Source: Natrarchaeobaculum sulfurireducens (lineage in GTDB: Archaea > Halobacteriota > Halobacteria > Halobacteriales > Natrialbaceae). Taken from it: a stretch of 64,000 nucleotides of DNA. The position numbers and the translations under genes were made by a program. The notes below the pieces were generated by a model that did not search any database, was not told where the DNA came from, and saw only the letters and a list, made by a program, of their open reading frames with translations. The stretch lies in NCBI RefSeq assembly GCF_003430825.1, contig NZ_CP024047.1:2604001-2668000 (forward strand), in the 5' to 3' direction. Every line of letters starts with the position of its first letter. Positions within the stretch are counted from its first letter, which is position 1. This document shows, in pieces, positions 37,853 through 47,149 of this stretch.

Positions 37853-38265
37853 CGCTCGGGCGCGTTCTCGCGGACGAACTCGATCGTCTCTTCGATCGAC
37901 GTCCCGGGGCCGAAAATCGCCGAGACGCCCTCCGCCTTCAGGTTCTCGCGGTCTTCCTCGGGAACGACGCCGCCGACGAGGACGAGCGTGTCATCTTTCG
38001 CACCGTACTCCTCGAGTCCACTCATGATCTTCGGGACGAGGGTATCGTGTGCGCCGGAGAGGATGGAGATCCCCAGCACGTCGACGTCCTCCTGAACCGC
38101 TGCCTGGACGATTTCGTCCGGTGCACGGTGCAACCCGGAGTAGATAACCTCGAAACCGGCGTCTCGGAACGCCCGCGCGATGACGTGTGCCCCACGGTCG
38201 TGACCGTCGAGACCGACTTTGGCGACCAGACACCGGATCGACTCCCCTTGCTGTTCACTGCTCAT
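37849..38265 (-). CDS. Methylmalonyl-CoA mutase B12-binding subunit
   Basis: A 138-residue stand-alone cobalamin-binding domain. The lower-ligand motif is KVGLDGHDRGAHVIARAF (DxHxxG); then SILSGAHDTLVP and LVGGVVPEED. Archaeal mutases use a separate large catalytic subunit, which is not in this window. The gene is directly followed by meaB. A TTTAACGG-type element at about 38291-38300 may serve as promoter. Confidence 0.94.
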   Translation of the reverse strand: MSSEQQGESIRCLVAKVGLDGHDRGAHVIARAFRDAGFEVIYSGLHRAPDEIVQAAVQEDVDVLGISILSGAHDTLVPKIMSGLEEYGAKDDTLVLVGGVVPEEDRENLKAEGVSAIFGPGTSIEETIEFVRENAPER

Positions 38266-38610
38266 ACCTCATCTTCCCCGGCCGTGTGTTTGACTTTAAC
38301 GGAAAACCGTGTTAGTCCCGGCGACACTGAGAGTGCCCCGACGAGCCAAGATCGATCATCGAACGAATGGGCCCCCATCGCTCGACCCCGCCGACCGTGA
38401 GAAACCGAGTCGAAATCGTCACCGAAACCCCGCCTCGAGCCCTGCCAGTCGTCGCCAACACTCTCGCTTCGAGGACCCGTTTCGCTCGAGGAGTGTGTCC
38501 CGCTCGTGACCGTCCTCGCGGCCGTAACCATCCCGAACCAAAGGCTAAAGAGTGCTACGAACGAACATTCCTGCAATGACTATCGTTCGTCTATTGCGGA
38601 GGGATCTTTC
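38266..38610. other. Intergenic region with an inverted repeat near the HD gene
   Basis: No gene is recognised here. ACGAACGA at 38557-38564 and TCGTTCGT at 38583-38590 form an 8-bp inverted repeat. A CTAAAGAG TATA-like element lies just before it at about 38545-38552, so the repeat would fall in the 5' leader or at the transcription start of the 38611 gene. Confidence 0.45.
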
Positions 38611-39279
38611 GTGGGTGTCGAGATAAAAGAGACCAGGGTCACCGACGCGGAGTTCGAGGAAATGAAACGGTTCGTCTACGAGTACCTCGCGGCAAGCGTA
38701 CAGAAAGAGACTGAAGGCGGCCGAATGCGATGGTACCCGTGGCACTCCGCCGAGTACCGGTTCAACCACATCCTGAACGTCGTCGAGTTGGCCGAAGAGA
38801 TCGCTCGTGGCGAGGGTGCAGACGTCGACATTACCCGCGTTGCGGCACTCTTTCACGACGTCGCCAAACTCGAGACCGACCAGGAACTGCATGCCGAAGC
38901 CGGCGCTCGCGTCGCCCGTGAATATCTCGAGGCCCGCGCGGACTACCCCGAGTCGTTCATCAGCCAGGTGTGTCGCGCGATCGAACACCACTCCTACCAG
39001 GGCGACCTGACGGATCTGGCCCTCGAGACGCAGTGTCTGATCGAAGCCGATCTGCTCGATAAAATCGGTGCCAACGGGACGACGCTTATGCTGTTGCGCA
39101 TGGGCTATGAGGCCCGCACACACATGCAGGCCGACGAGATGGTCGACCGGGTACTCGAGCGGGGCTACGACGCCGCTTCGCGCGTGAAAAGTGATACTGG
39201 CCAGGGAATCGCCCATCAGCGACTCAAGCGTGCGAAGTGGTTCAGCGAGTGGCTCGAAGACGAGATCGCTGGACTATAG
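38611..39279 (+). CDS. HD-domain phosphohydrolase
   Basis: A 222-residue protein. HD-superfamily motifs are RFNHILNVVELAEEIA, AALFHDVAKLETDQELHAEAG and IEHHSYQG, the usual His and Asp metal ligands. It is probably a nucleotide or phosphate-ester hydrolase of unknown substrate. The GTG at 38611 is preferred because GGAGGG lies 8-13 nt upstream and similarity begins here; upstream in-frame codons run through the inverted repeat. Confidence 0.82.
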   Translation: MGVEIKETRVTDAEFEEMKRFVYEYLAASVQKETEGGRMRWYPWHSAEYRFNHILNVVELAEEIARGEGADVDITRVAALFHDVAKLETDQELHAEAGARVAREYLEARADYPESFISQVCRAIEHHSYQGDLTDLALETQCLIEADLLDKIGANGTTLMLLRMGYEARTHMQADEMVDRVLERGYDAASRVKSDTGQGIAHQRLKRAKWFSEWLEDEIAGL

Positions 39280-39419
39280 CCGTTCTGACAGCGTTTTCAG
39301 CCGACCATGGCTCCCGTGTCCGGTCTCTTCGACGGCCCACCGAGGGCGGCGAGGGTCGGTCACCGAACGGTCGTTACACCAGAACAGACTTATCAGGTGG
39401 AGAGTAGTAATCTGATAGG

Positions 39420-40703
39420 ATGTACGCCGCCGATAGTCTCACCGACGCCCTCCACCTGACGAAACGGTATCTCTCGGCCCTCTGGCTCCAGGGCTGGCTG
39501 AAACTCGGAATCGTTCTCGCATTTCTCGGCGGGTTCGGCGCGTTTCTCCAGGTGTTCAACGTCCCCGTCGAACTGGGTATCCAGGCCCTCGAGGGGTCCG
39601 ACGAACTCCCCCTCGTGGCCGCCGGGGCGGTGGCCGTCCTCGTGATATACGTCGCGTTCAGATACGTCGCCGCACTGCTCGAGTTCGTTTTCGTCGAATC
39701 GCTTCGATCGGAGACGATGTCCGTCCGGCGATACCTCCGGGCGAACGTGCGACGAGGCCTGTCGTTGCTCGTGTTTCGGTTCGCAGTCGGGATCGGCGTG
39801 GTCGTCGCCATCGCTGCCCCACTCGTGGCACTCGTCGTTCTGGGTGACGTGTCCGACCCGAACGCACTGTCAGCCGGGGCCGTCGCCGCGCTCGTCGCCT
39901 ACGCAGTGGCCGTGGTACTGGGTTGGTTCGTCGTCGACACTCTCACGAACGGCTTCGTCGTCCCGATCATGCTCCACGACGAGCGGGGCCCGATTAGCGC
40001 CTGGCGGCGATTCGTGCCGGTGATCGGCGCGAACTGGGTCGGCGTTCTCGCGTTCGTGCTCGTCGCCTGGACGATCGGCTTCGCCCTCTGGGCGGTCTTC
40101 GCCGTCGTCGGCTTTTTCGCCGCGTTCTTCGGGCTGTTCCTCTGGATTCTCTTCGCTGCCCTCCTGACAGAACTTCACGACTCGCTCGTGCTCGTCGCAG
40201 TCGTCGGGCTGCTGGTCGGCTACCTCGCCTACCAGTACGCGGTGGCGCTCGTCGAATCGCCCGTCCGGAGCTACGTTCGCTACTACGCGATCGGGATCCT
40301 CGGCGCAACCGACGACTCGCTCGACCTGGTCGCCGACCGACGGGCCGCGATCACCGCTGGAACTGCTTCGGGTGACGATCCGGGACCGATGCAACCGACG
40401 TCGGACCTCGAGCGCACCGACCGTCCGATGGATGTCGATGGCCCCGGCGGTGAGCCATCGACGGGAGACGAATCCGGTGGCTCCAGCGACAGAGCGTTCG
40501 ACGACCCCGTCTGGGAGGGCGAAAGCGTCTGGGACCAGCCGGTCGAGTCACGGGCCGACGACACGAGCGAGCCGTTGGACTCGAGCAACGACAGTACCGA
40601 CTCGAGCAACGACGGAGCCACCGAGACTCGGTCGGAAGCAGACGACAGGACGGACGAGGAAGCAGACGACAGGACGGACGAGGAAGCCGACGACTCGCGT
40701 TGA
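39420..40703 (+). CDS. Polytopic membrane protein (DUF7544-like) with acidic tail
   Basis: A 427-residue protein. It opens MYAADSLTDALHLTKRYLSA, which I associate with a haloarchaeal membrane family of unknown function. About 6 helices occupy residues 25-280. The last 130 residues are hydrophilic and acidic and end with a duplicated EADDRTDE, produced by a 24-bp tandem repeat near 40634-40682. A TATA-like stretch lies about 25 nt upstream of the ATG. Confidence 0.78.
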   Translation: MYAADSLTDALHLTKRYLSALWLQGWLKLGIVLAFLGGFGAFLQVFNVPVELGIQALEGSDELPLVAAGAVAVLVIYVAFRYVAALLEFVFVESLRSETMSVRRYLRANVRRGLSLLVFRFAVGIGVVVAIAAPLVALVVLGDVSDPNALSAGAVAALVAYAVAVVLGWFVVDTLTNGFVVPIMLHDERGPISAWRRFVPVIGANWVGVLAFVLVAWTIGFALWAVFAVVGFFAAFFGLFLWILFAALLTELHDSLVLVAVVGLLVGYLAYQYAVALVESPVRSYVRYYAIGILGATDDSLDLVADRRAAITAGTASGDDPGPMQPTSDLERTDRPMDVDGPGGEPSTGDESGGSSDRAFDDPVWEGESVWDQPVESRADDTSEPLDSSNDSTDSSNDGATETRSEADDRTDEEADDRTDEEADDSR

Positions 40704-40730
40704 GAGACTCGATACTCGGTGTCCCGGGCG

Positions 40731-41444
40731 TTAGAACAGGCGAACCACACCCATTGCGAGAAAGAGCAGACCGAAACCGGCCAGCACGGCGGCACTAAGA
40801 GCGGCGACGATCGGAGCGAGGGCATCGACACGTCGCCCCGCCGAAACGAGCGCGGCGGGATAAACGACGATCCAAACCGCGATACCCGCGAAGAAACCGA
40901 CCAGGAGCGTCGTCGAGCCGGTCTGGACCAGCAGGGAACCGGCGAGAAGGTCGCCGACGGCGGGGACGTGGGCGAAGACGTCGAGTTGGCCGGGCTCGAG
41001 TAAGCCGACGCCGACGGTGAGCCAGAAGCCGATCTGGTAGGGGTTAGAGAGCGAGAGCGCGAACGTCTTTCGAAAGCCCGCCGCGGTCGGCTCGCCGCCG
41101 TCGGTAAAGGAAGCGGCGGCCCGCGCTTCGTCGACCGCGCCCACCGCGAAGTAACACATCAGCAGGCCGCCGACCAGATAGAGGACGGGACGAACGGCCG
41201 GGACGCCGTCGACGAGCGCGACAACGCCACCAAGCGTGAGGACGAAAAAGAGCACGTCAGCGGTCATCGCTCCCAGGCCAGCCCGGAAGCCGGCCGTCCA
41301 GCCGCGGACGACGCTCTCCTCGGCGATGATGGCGTTCATCGGCCCCGGTGGGGCCGCGAGCGCGAGGCCGAAGACGACCCCTGCGAACACCGTCGTCAGC
41401 GTCGTGAACACAGTCTCGAGTCGGGTCCAGATCGTGAAAAACAC
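40731..41444 (-). CDS. LysE/RhtB-family exporter
   Basis: A 237-residue membrane protein with about 6 helices. The first helix ends in the family signature LALAAPPGPMNAII, followed by GLGAMTADVLFF and SLSNPYQIGFWLTVG. The family exports amino acids or related compounds; the substrate is unknown. It converges with the DUF7544-like gene, 27 bp apart. Confidence 0.87.
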   Translation of the reverse strand: MFFTIWTRLETVFTTLTTVFAGVVFGLALAAPPGPMNAIIAEESVVRGWTAGFRAGLGAMTADVLFFVLTLGGVVALVDGVPAVRPVLYLVGGLLMCYFAVGAVDEARAAASFTDGGEPTAAGFRKTFALSLSNPYQIGFWLTVGVGLLEPGQLDVFAHVPAVGDLLAGSLLVQTGSTTLLVGFFAGIAVWIVVYPAALVSAGRRVDALAPIVAALSAAVLAGFGLLFLAMGVVRLF

Positions 41445-41588
41445 AGCGACTGGCTCGAGCGAGTCGGTCGAACTCCCTGACCGGGAGCCCTACGTTCGGT
41501 CGGCTGGTACGCCATCGGTGACTCGAACGCACATCGACGTCGACCGACGAATGCGGAGCTACATTACGCGACAGTCGAAAGCAGGTGT

Positions 41589-42143
41589 ATGGGCTTTCAC
41601 ACATTCGACCCCGACCGCGCTGCGGACTTAGAGGACGTCACTCGCTACCGGTGGTGTTCTCAGGAGGAACTGCTAACCTGGCTCGAGCCCCACGATGGAC
41701 AGGTCGTCGCCGACCTCGGCAGCGGGACGGGCTTTTATGCCGACGACGTGGCTCGCTACGTTGGGTCCGTCTACGCGGTCGACCTCCAGGCGGAGATGCA
41801 CGAGTTCTACCGCGAGAAAGGCGTCCCGGAGAACGTCGAACTGGTCCAGGCACCCGTCGACGACCTCCCGCTGGCCGACGACAGCCTCGACGGTGCGTTC
41901 TCGGTCGACACCTACCACGAGTACGAAAGCGAGGAGAGCCTGGCCGAACTGGCCCGAGTCATCCGCCCTGGCGGCCGCGTCGTCACCATCGACTGGTCGG
42001 CAACGGGCGACCGCATCGCGGGACCGCCGCTCGAGGAACGCTACGCACTCGGCGACGCCGTCTCACACTTCACCGACGCTGGCTTCACCGTCACCCACGC
42101 CGTCGACCGCCACGAGACCTACGTCTGCGTCGCGCGGCGCTAA
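41589..42143 (+). CDS. Class I SAM-dependent methyltransferase
   Basis: A 184-residue protein. SAM motif I is VVADLGSGTGFYADDVA, motif II VYAVDLQAEM, and post-motif LARVIRPGGRVVTIDW. The small size suggests a UbiE/Menaquinone-type or small-molecule methylase; the substrate is unknown. It is followed 92 bp later by a thioredoxin-like lipoprotein, an arrangement repeated at 42870-44396 with the methyltransferase on the other strand. Confidence 0.85.
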   Translation: MGFHTFDPDRAADLEDVTRYRWCSQEELLTWLEPHDGQVVADLGSGTGFYADDVARYVGSVYAVDLQAEMHEFYREKGVPENVELVQAPVDDLPLADDSLDGAFSVDTYHEYESEESLAELARVIRPGGRVVTIDWSATGDRIAGPPLEERYALGDAVSHFTDAGFTVTHAVDRHETYVCVARR

Positions 42144-42235
42144 CCGACGACGACCGCTGCCCGACGGTGGACCGACCGCTGACACCCGTCGTCTGCCGGC
42201 CCAGACCTTTGTCACTCGACCCCATAGTTGGTGCT

Positions 42236-42832
42236 ATGGATCGCGGACGGACCGTCAGACTCGGTCTTTCGCCGACCCGACGGCGGCTTCTCATCGGAGC
42301 CAGTCTGGTGGCGACCGCGGGTTGTCTCGAGGCCGACACGGGCGACGAACCGGCGGCCGGGAGCGACGACGAACCCGACGGCCCACCGTTCGAACTCACC
42401 ACCGTCGACGCCCCTGGCAGCGAGGCTGGAACGACGACCGTCCCCGCGAGCGACCGCTCGCTGCTCGTCAACTTCACCCGAACCGGCTGTCCGACCAGCG
42501 AGAGCCTGCTCGAGAACGTCGACGACGCGGCCGATCGGCTGGGTGCTGCCCGCGACCTCGAGCCGAACGACAGTCTCGCCGTCCTCTCGGTGACCGACAC
42601 CACCTTCGGAAGCGACGAGTCGGCCGACGAACTCGCCGACTGGTGGACGAGTCACGACGGTAACTGGCCGCTCGGCATCGACGAGGACGGCGCACTCACC
42701 GATCACTACGACGTGGGCGGGTTCCCCGTGCTCGTCGTGATCGACGCCGACGGCGCGGTCCGCTGGCACGAGACGGATGCGACGGCAACCGACAGCATCG
42801 TCGACGGCGTCGCCGACGCCCTCGAGGACTGA
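42236..42832 (+). CDS. Thioredoxin-like Tat lipoprotein, CPTS motif
   Basis: A 198-residue protein. The signal carries PTRRRLLIGASLVATAGC: a twin-arginine motif and lipobox. The TlpA/thioredoxin fold follows (ELTTVDAPGSEAG; LLVNFTRTGCPTSE; GGFPVLVVIDADG). The redox site reads C-P-T-S instead of CxxC, so it has only one active Cys, and cis-Pro is in FPVLV. It is paralogous to 43725-44396. It is probably an extracellular isomerase-like or metal-binding protein. Confidence 0.83.
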   Translation: MDRGRTVRLGLSPTRRRLLIGASLVATAGCLEADTGDEPAAGSDDEPDGPPFELTTVDAPGSEAGTTTVPASDRSLLVNFTRTGCPTSESLLENVDDAADRLGAARDLEPNDSLAVLSVTDTTFGSDESADELADWWTSHDGNWPLGIDEDGALTDHYDVGGFPVLVVIDADGAVRWHETDATATDSIVDGVADALED

Positions 42833-42869
42833 CGACCAGGCACGCATGAGCCGTCACCCGACGACGCGC

Positions 42870-43487
42870 TCACTCGTCTGGCTCGGCTAGCAGCGGATAC
42901 GACTGCACACCGCCGTGAGAGTTGCGGGCGACGAGCGTCGCGACGGCAGCCGTCCCGTCGATCACCGACCGGCGGCGCTCTTCGTACGAGAGAATCGTCA
43001 GGTCGAGACAGGCCCGAAGCAGGTCGTTCGACCGGTAGCGGTGGCGATCGCTCGAGGGGCCGACCTCGATCTGGTCGCTCGAGCGCAGGTGGTGTTCGTA
43101 AACGAGCACACCGCCGGGAGCCAAGGCCTCTTTCAACGCGGGGAGGTGTTCAAGCGCGGCGAAAAAGGCCACCGTAATCACGTCGTAGCGATCGGTCTCG
43201 AGGTCGGTCTCCGCGAGGTCGGCACGTCTCCAGTTTACGTCGAGGGCGCGCTGGTCGGCACGCTGTCGGGCCTGCTCGAGCGCGACGTCAGAGACGTCGA
43301 TGGCGTCGACGGCGTAGCCGTTGGCGGCGAGAAAGAGGGCGTTTCGCCCGGTTCCGGTCGCGACGTCGAGCGCGCGGCCTTCCGGCAGCGTCTCGATGCG
43401 CCGCTCGAGTTCGGGGATCGGGTCGTCGGGGAGGTCGAACGACGGATCCTGATAGCGATCGTTCCAGCGGTCGCGATCGGACGGCAT
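42870..43487 (-). CDS. SAM-dependent methyltransferase (TehB-like)
   Basis: A 205-residue class I methyltransferase. It begins DRDRWNDRYQ; SAM motif I is ALDVATGTGRNALFLAANG, motif II AIDVSDVALEQAR, and post-motif ALAPGGVLVYEHH. This type is often annotated as tellurite-resistance-like or thiol methyltransferase; the substrate is not known. ATG 43487 is chosen at the start of similarity. Confidence 0.85.
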   Translation of the reverse strand: MPSDRDRWNDRYQDPSFDLPDDPIPELERRIETLPEGRALDVATGTGRNALFLAANGYAVDAIDVSDVALEQARQRADQRALDVNWRRADLAETDLETDRYDVITVAFFAALEHLPALKEALAPGGVLVYEHHLRSSDQIEVGPSSDRHRYRSNDLLRACLDLTILSYEERRRSVIDGTAAVATLVARNSHGGVQSYPLLAEPDE

Positions 43488-43724
43488 GGTTCGATTCACG
43501 AACTGACCGCTCTTGTACGTACCCACTCGGCGACCACGTTCGGGAACCGAACCAGTGAACGTTTTGACCCGACAGCCCCTACGGCTGTGCATGCTCGAGC
43601 GCCCGAGCGACGACGCGACGCGTGACTACCCCGACACTCGGGACGGCCACCGCGAGCACGGCGCTCACGAGAGACGAGTGCGGCGTCGACAGCCACGGCC
43701 GGCGCGGACGGAGGTACGGGTCAG

Positions 43725-44396
43725 ATGAAGCGCCGCGAGGCCGTCGCCGGCTTAGCGAGCGTCGGACTCCTCGGTGGCGGCGTCGCGCTCTGGCGTCGCA
43801 CGTCAATCACGCCAGCGGCACCCGACGAAACCGAAGAGACTGAGGAGGACTCGTCGGGCGAACCCGAGTTCGAACTCGAGACGATCGACGCCGGCGAGAG
43901 CGAGGCCGGGACGATTCCGGTCCCCACCGACGGCGTCCTGCTGCTCAACTTCACCTCGCCGTCCTGTGGCACCTGTCAGCGGCTGATGCCTCCCCTCGAG
44001 GACGCCGTCGCAGAGCTAACTCAGTCGTACGCGGACGTCCTCACCGTCGTCTCGGTGACGGCTCCCTTCCCGGAAGACGACCTCCGGGAGTGGTGGGCCG
44101 AGCACAACGCCGACTGGTCGCTCGGATTCGACCCCAGAGGCCGGCTCAGCACCTGGTATCGGATCACCGGCTACCCCGTCCTCGCCGCGGTCGATTCCGA
44201 CGGCGAACTACGCTGGGACGACGACGGCGTCGTCGACACCAACGTCATCGTCAGAAATCTCGAGCCGATCCTCGAGGAGGCCGCCACAGCCGACGGGGAA
44301 GACGAACGAGACGTCGGAAGCGCCGAACACAGTGGGAACAGCTCCACCGAGGAGCGTGCCGACGACGGAGAGACCGACGCCGAGACGGCTCAGTGA
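43725..44396 (+). CDS. TlpA-like thioredoxin-fold exported protein, CGTC motif
   Basis: A 223-residue protein. A hydrophobic N-terminal signal (KRREAVAGLASVGLLGGGVAL, twin Arg) lacks a lipobox Cys. The thioredoxin domain contains LLLNFTSPSCGTCQRL, a complete CxxC site, and the cis-Pro in ITGYPVLAAV. The C-terminal 40 residues are acidic and low-complexity. It is a paralogue of 42236-42832, which lacks the second Cys. Probably an extracellular thiol-disulfide oxidoreductase. Confidence 0.85.
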   Translation: MKRREAVAGLASVGLLGGGVALWRRTSITPAAPDETEETEEDSSGEPEFELETIDAGESEAGTIPVPTDGVLLLNFTSPSCGTCQRLMPPLEDAVAELTQSYADVLTVVSVTAPFPEDDLREWWAEHNADWSLGFDPRGRLSTWYRITGYPVLAAVDSDGELRWDDDGVVDTNVIVRNLEPILEEAATADGEDERDVGSAEHSGNSSTEERADDGETDAETAQ

Positions 44397-44451
44397 GGAG
44401 CGATCGAGAAACTGCGACCGTCGATCACGAGGCCCGGAACGGTGGGCCGAA

Positions 44452-46935
44452 TCAGGCCTCCGCCTGCCAGGTCCGAACCCGGTCGGCGCTGACGCCGTCG
44501 ACGTCTTCGGCGATGGCGTCGGGGTCGGCCTCGGTAAGGTCCTCGAGGCTCTCGATTCCCGCGTCGGCGAGCTTTTCGACCGTTTTCGCGCCGATGCCGT
44601 CGATCGACTCGAGGTCGGAGCCGCTTTCGGAGTCTCGAGCCTGGAACTCCCGGTAGTTACAGATCGGACAGCCCAGTTCCCAGGGCTCGTCGCCGCTGTG
44701 GACGACGAGTTCGGGCAGGTCGTGTTCGTCACAGCGCATCTCGGTGACCTCGATCTCGCCCCGACGGGGCAGCGGCAGCGAGTATTCACAGTCGGGGTAG
44801 CGCGTACAGCCGACGAGCCGGGAGCCGCTCTGGAGCGTCTTGATCGCGAGTTCGCCGCCCTCCTCCGAATTACAGTCCGGACACGCCCCGAGGATCGGTC
44901 CCTCGCCGGCGTCTTCGGCCTTACAGAGCGGACAGCCGTGGACGAACGTCTGCCGACCCGCGAGCATCTTGACCTCGTTCAGCCCGTGGTCTGCACACTC
45001 GCGTTCCATGATCAGCGGCTTGCCCGTCGAGGGCAGCGGGAGCGTAAACTCACAGTCGGGATAGCCGTCACAGCCGACGAAGTACGAGCCGTGACGGCTC
45101 CGTCGGACCAACAGGTCCTCGCCACAGTCCGGACACGGCCCCAGGCGCTTGTCGTCTTTGAGCGACTTCCGAAGGTGGTCGCCGATCTCCTCGCGGGAGT
45201 CACCGAGGTTCTCGAAGATCGCCTCGAGCATCTCCCGAGATTCGTCAGTGACGTTCTCGAGGGTTGCCTCGCCGCCCGCGATGGCGTCCATATCCGCCTC
45301 GAGCTGGGCGGTCATCTCTTCTGAGACGACCCGGTCGGCGTAGTTCTCGGCAGCCTCGACGACGGCCATCGCGAGTTTCGTCGGCCGCGGCGGGTCGCTC
45401 TCGACGTAGCCGCGGTCGTACAGTTTCTCGAGGATGTCGTGGCGGGTCGCTTTCGTCCCGATGCCCATCTTCTCCATCGTCTCGATGAGCCGCGACTGGC
45501 CGTAGCGTCGCGGCGGCTGGGTCTCTTTCTCCTCGAGTTCGACGTCGGAGAGCCCGAGTTCTTCGCCTTCTTCGACGGCCGGGACGTAGTTCTCCGCGGT
45601 GCTGAAGTACGGATAGACGTCGTGGTAGCCGGGTTCGACGAGCCGCTTGCCGTTGGCTTTGAGTCGGCAGTCATCGACTTCGGCGACGACCTTGAGGTGC
45701 TCCCAGACGGCCGCGTCGGCGACCGTCGCGTAGAACCGACGGACGACGAGTTCGTAGATCTCCCACTCGTCGTCGCTCACGTCGCCGCCGCGAGCGGGGA
45801 TCTCGCCGGTCGGGTGGATCGGCGGGTGGTCGGTCGTCTCCTCGTCGCCCTCCGTGGGGACGATCTCGTCGGCCTCGAGCAGGCTTTCGGCGGACTCGCC
45901 GAGCGTCGGGTGGCCGACGAACTCGTCGAGCAACTCGTCGGGCTCTAAGTCGTCGGGGTAGACGGTGTTGTCCGTCCGCGGGTAGGTGATATAGCCGGCG
46001 GTGTAGAGGTCCTCGGCGATCGACATCGCTCGCTGGGCGGAGTAGCCGAGTGCGCTGGCCGCGCGGATGAACTGGGTGGTGTTGAACGGCGTCGGCGGCG
46101 TATCGGTCCGGGTGCGGCCGGTGACGTCGACGACGGTCGCCGCGTCGTGACTCGAGAGCGTCTCGTAGACCTCCTCGGCGACGGCCTCCTCCCAGACGCG
46201 TTCGGCCTCGTTGTCCTCGTCGTCGCGGTAGAAGTACTGGGCCTCGAAGGATTCGTCGGCTTTCGCTAGCTCTGCGAACAGCTCCCAGTACTGTTCGGGA
46301 TCGAACGCCTCGATCTCACGCTCGCGATCGACGATCAGCTTCAGCGTCGGCGACTGGACGCGCCCGACGGAGATGAAGTCGTTGCCGAGCTGGCCGGCCG
46401 ACAGCGAGAGGAATCGGGTGAGTGCCGCCCCCCAGACGAGGTCGATGATCTGTCGAGCCTCGCCGGCAGCCGCCAGATCGAAGTCGAGATCGTCGGGTTC
46501 GTCGAAGGCGTTCTGAACCTCGTTTTCGGTGATCGAGGAGAACCGAACGCGCCGAATCGGGACCTCTTCGTCCACCTCGCGGACGATATCGTAGGCTTCC
46601 TTCCCGATGAGTTCACCCTCACGGTCGTAGTCGGTCGCGATCGTCACGCGATTTGCCTTCCGCGAGAGGATGCGCAGCGTCGCGACGATGTTCTCTTTCG
46701 TCGCCGTCTTCTCGACGGCGGCGTCGATCAGTTCGACGGGTTCGACGTCCCGCCAGTCAGCGTATTCAGCGGGGAAGTCGACACCGACGACGTGACCCGA
46801 CAGTCCCACACAACGTTTGCCACCCCAGGCGTAGACGTTGACGCCGTTCTCTCGGCTCGAGTCGTAGGTGCCACCGCTCAGGATGTCGGCGATCCGCCTG
46901 GCGGCGTTGTCCTTCTCGGTGATGATCAACTCCAC
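44452..46935 (-). CDS. topA: DNA topoisomerase I (type IA)
   Basis: An 827-residue enzyme. An N-terminal Toprim domain (ELIITEKDNAARRIADILSG; TIATDYDREGELIG) precedes the topoisomerase core with the catalytic Tyr in YITYPRTDNTVY. Three or more C-terminal zinc ribbons of the CPDCG / CDGYPDCEFTLPLP type follow, and the end is a helix-hairpin-helix (IDGIGAKTVEKLADAGIESL). It relaxes negative supercoils. The start is a GTG at 46935 with GGTGAT about 6 nt upstream. Confidence 0.96.
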   Translation of the reverse strand: MELIITEKDNAARRIADILSGGTYDSSRENGVNVYAWGGKRCVGLSGHVVGVDFPAEYADWRDVEPVELIDAAVEKTATKENIVATLRILSRKANRVTIATDYDREGELIGKEAYDIVREVDEEVPIRRVRFSSITENEVQNAFDEPDDLDFDLAAAGEARQIIDLVWGAALTRFLSLSAGQLGNDFISVGRVQSPTLKLIVDREREIEAFDPEQYWELFAELAKADESFEAQYFYRDDEDNEAERVWEEAVAEEVYETLSSHDAATVVDVTGRTRTDTPPTPFNTTQFIRAASALGYSAQRAMSIAEDLYTAGYITYPRTDNTVYPDDLEPDELLDEFVGHPTLGESAESLLEADEIVPTEGDEETTDHPPIHPTGEIPARGGDVSDDEWEIYELVVRRFYATVADAAVWEHLKVVAEVDDCRLKANGKRLVEPGYHDVYPYFSTAENYVPAVEEGEELGLSDVELEEKETQPPRRYGQSRLIETMEKMGIGTKATRHDILEKLYDRGYVESDPPRPTKLAMAVVEAAENYADRVVSEEMTAQLEADMDAIAGGEATLENVTDESREMLEAIFENLGDSREEIGDHLRKSLKDDKRLGPCPDCGEDLLVRRSRHGSYFVGCDGYPDCEFTLPLPSTGKPLIMERECADHGLNEVKMLAGRQTFVHGCPLCKAEDAGEGPILGACPDCNSEEGGELAIKTLQSGSRLVGCTRYPDCEYSLPLPRRGEIEVTEMRCDEHDLPELVVHSGDEPWELGCPICNYREFQARDSESGSDLESIDGIGAKTVEKLADAGIESLEDLTEADPDAIAEDVDGVSADRVRTWQAEA

Positions 46936-47149
46936 CGCGAATCACCCCCTGGCACGGTTGGCCCCGGTCCCAGCAACGAGCGAGTGTCGCACATTGTCCG
47001 GCGCTACGCCTGAGTATCTGATAACGCTTTCGCCAAAACCGACCGACAGCGCGGGTGTGCGTGCGATCGGGCACGGCGCGTGCTCGCGGGCGTTTGCCGG
47101 ACGATCAGGATCGACGCATCCAGGGTCAGCGTCGAACCCCGCCGACCGG

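Noticed and set aside
36617-38095. A 492-codon plus-strand frame opposite meaB
   Set aside because: Antisense shadow; Ser/Arg/Val-rich with no domain, while meaB and the B12 subunit on the minus strand are unmistakable.
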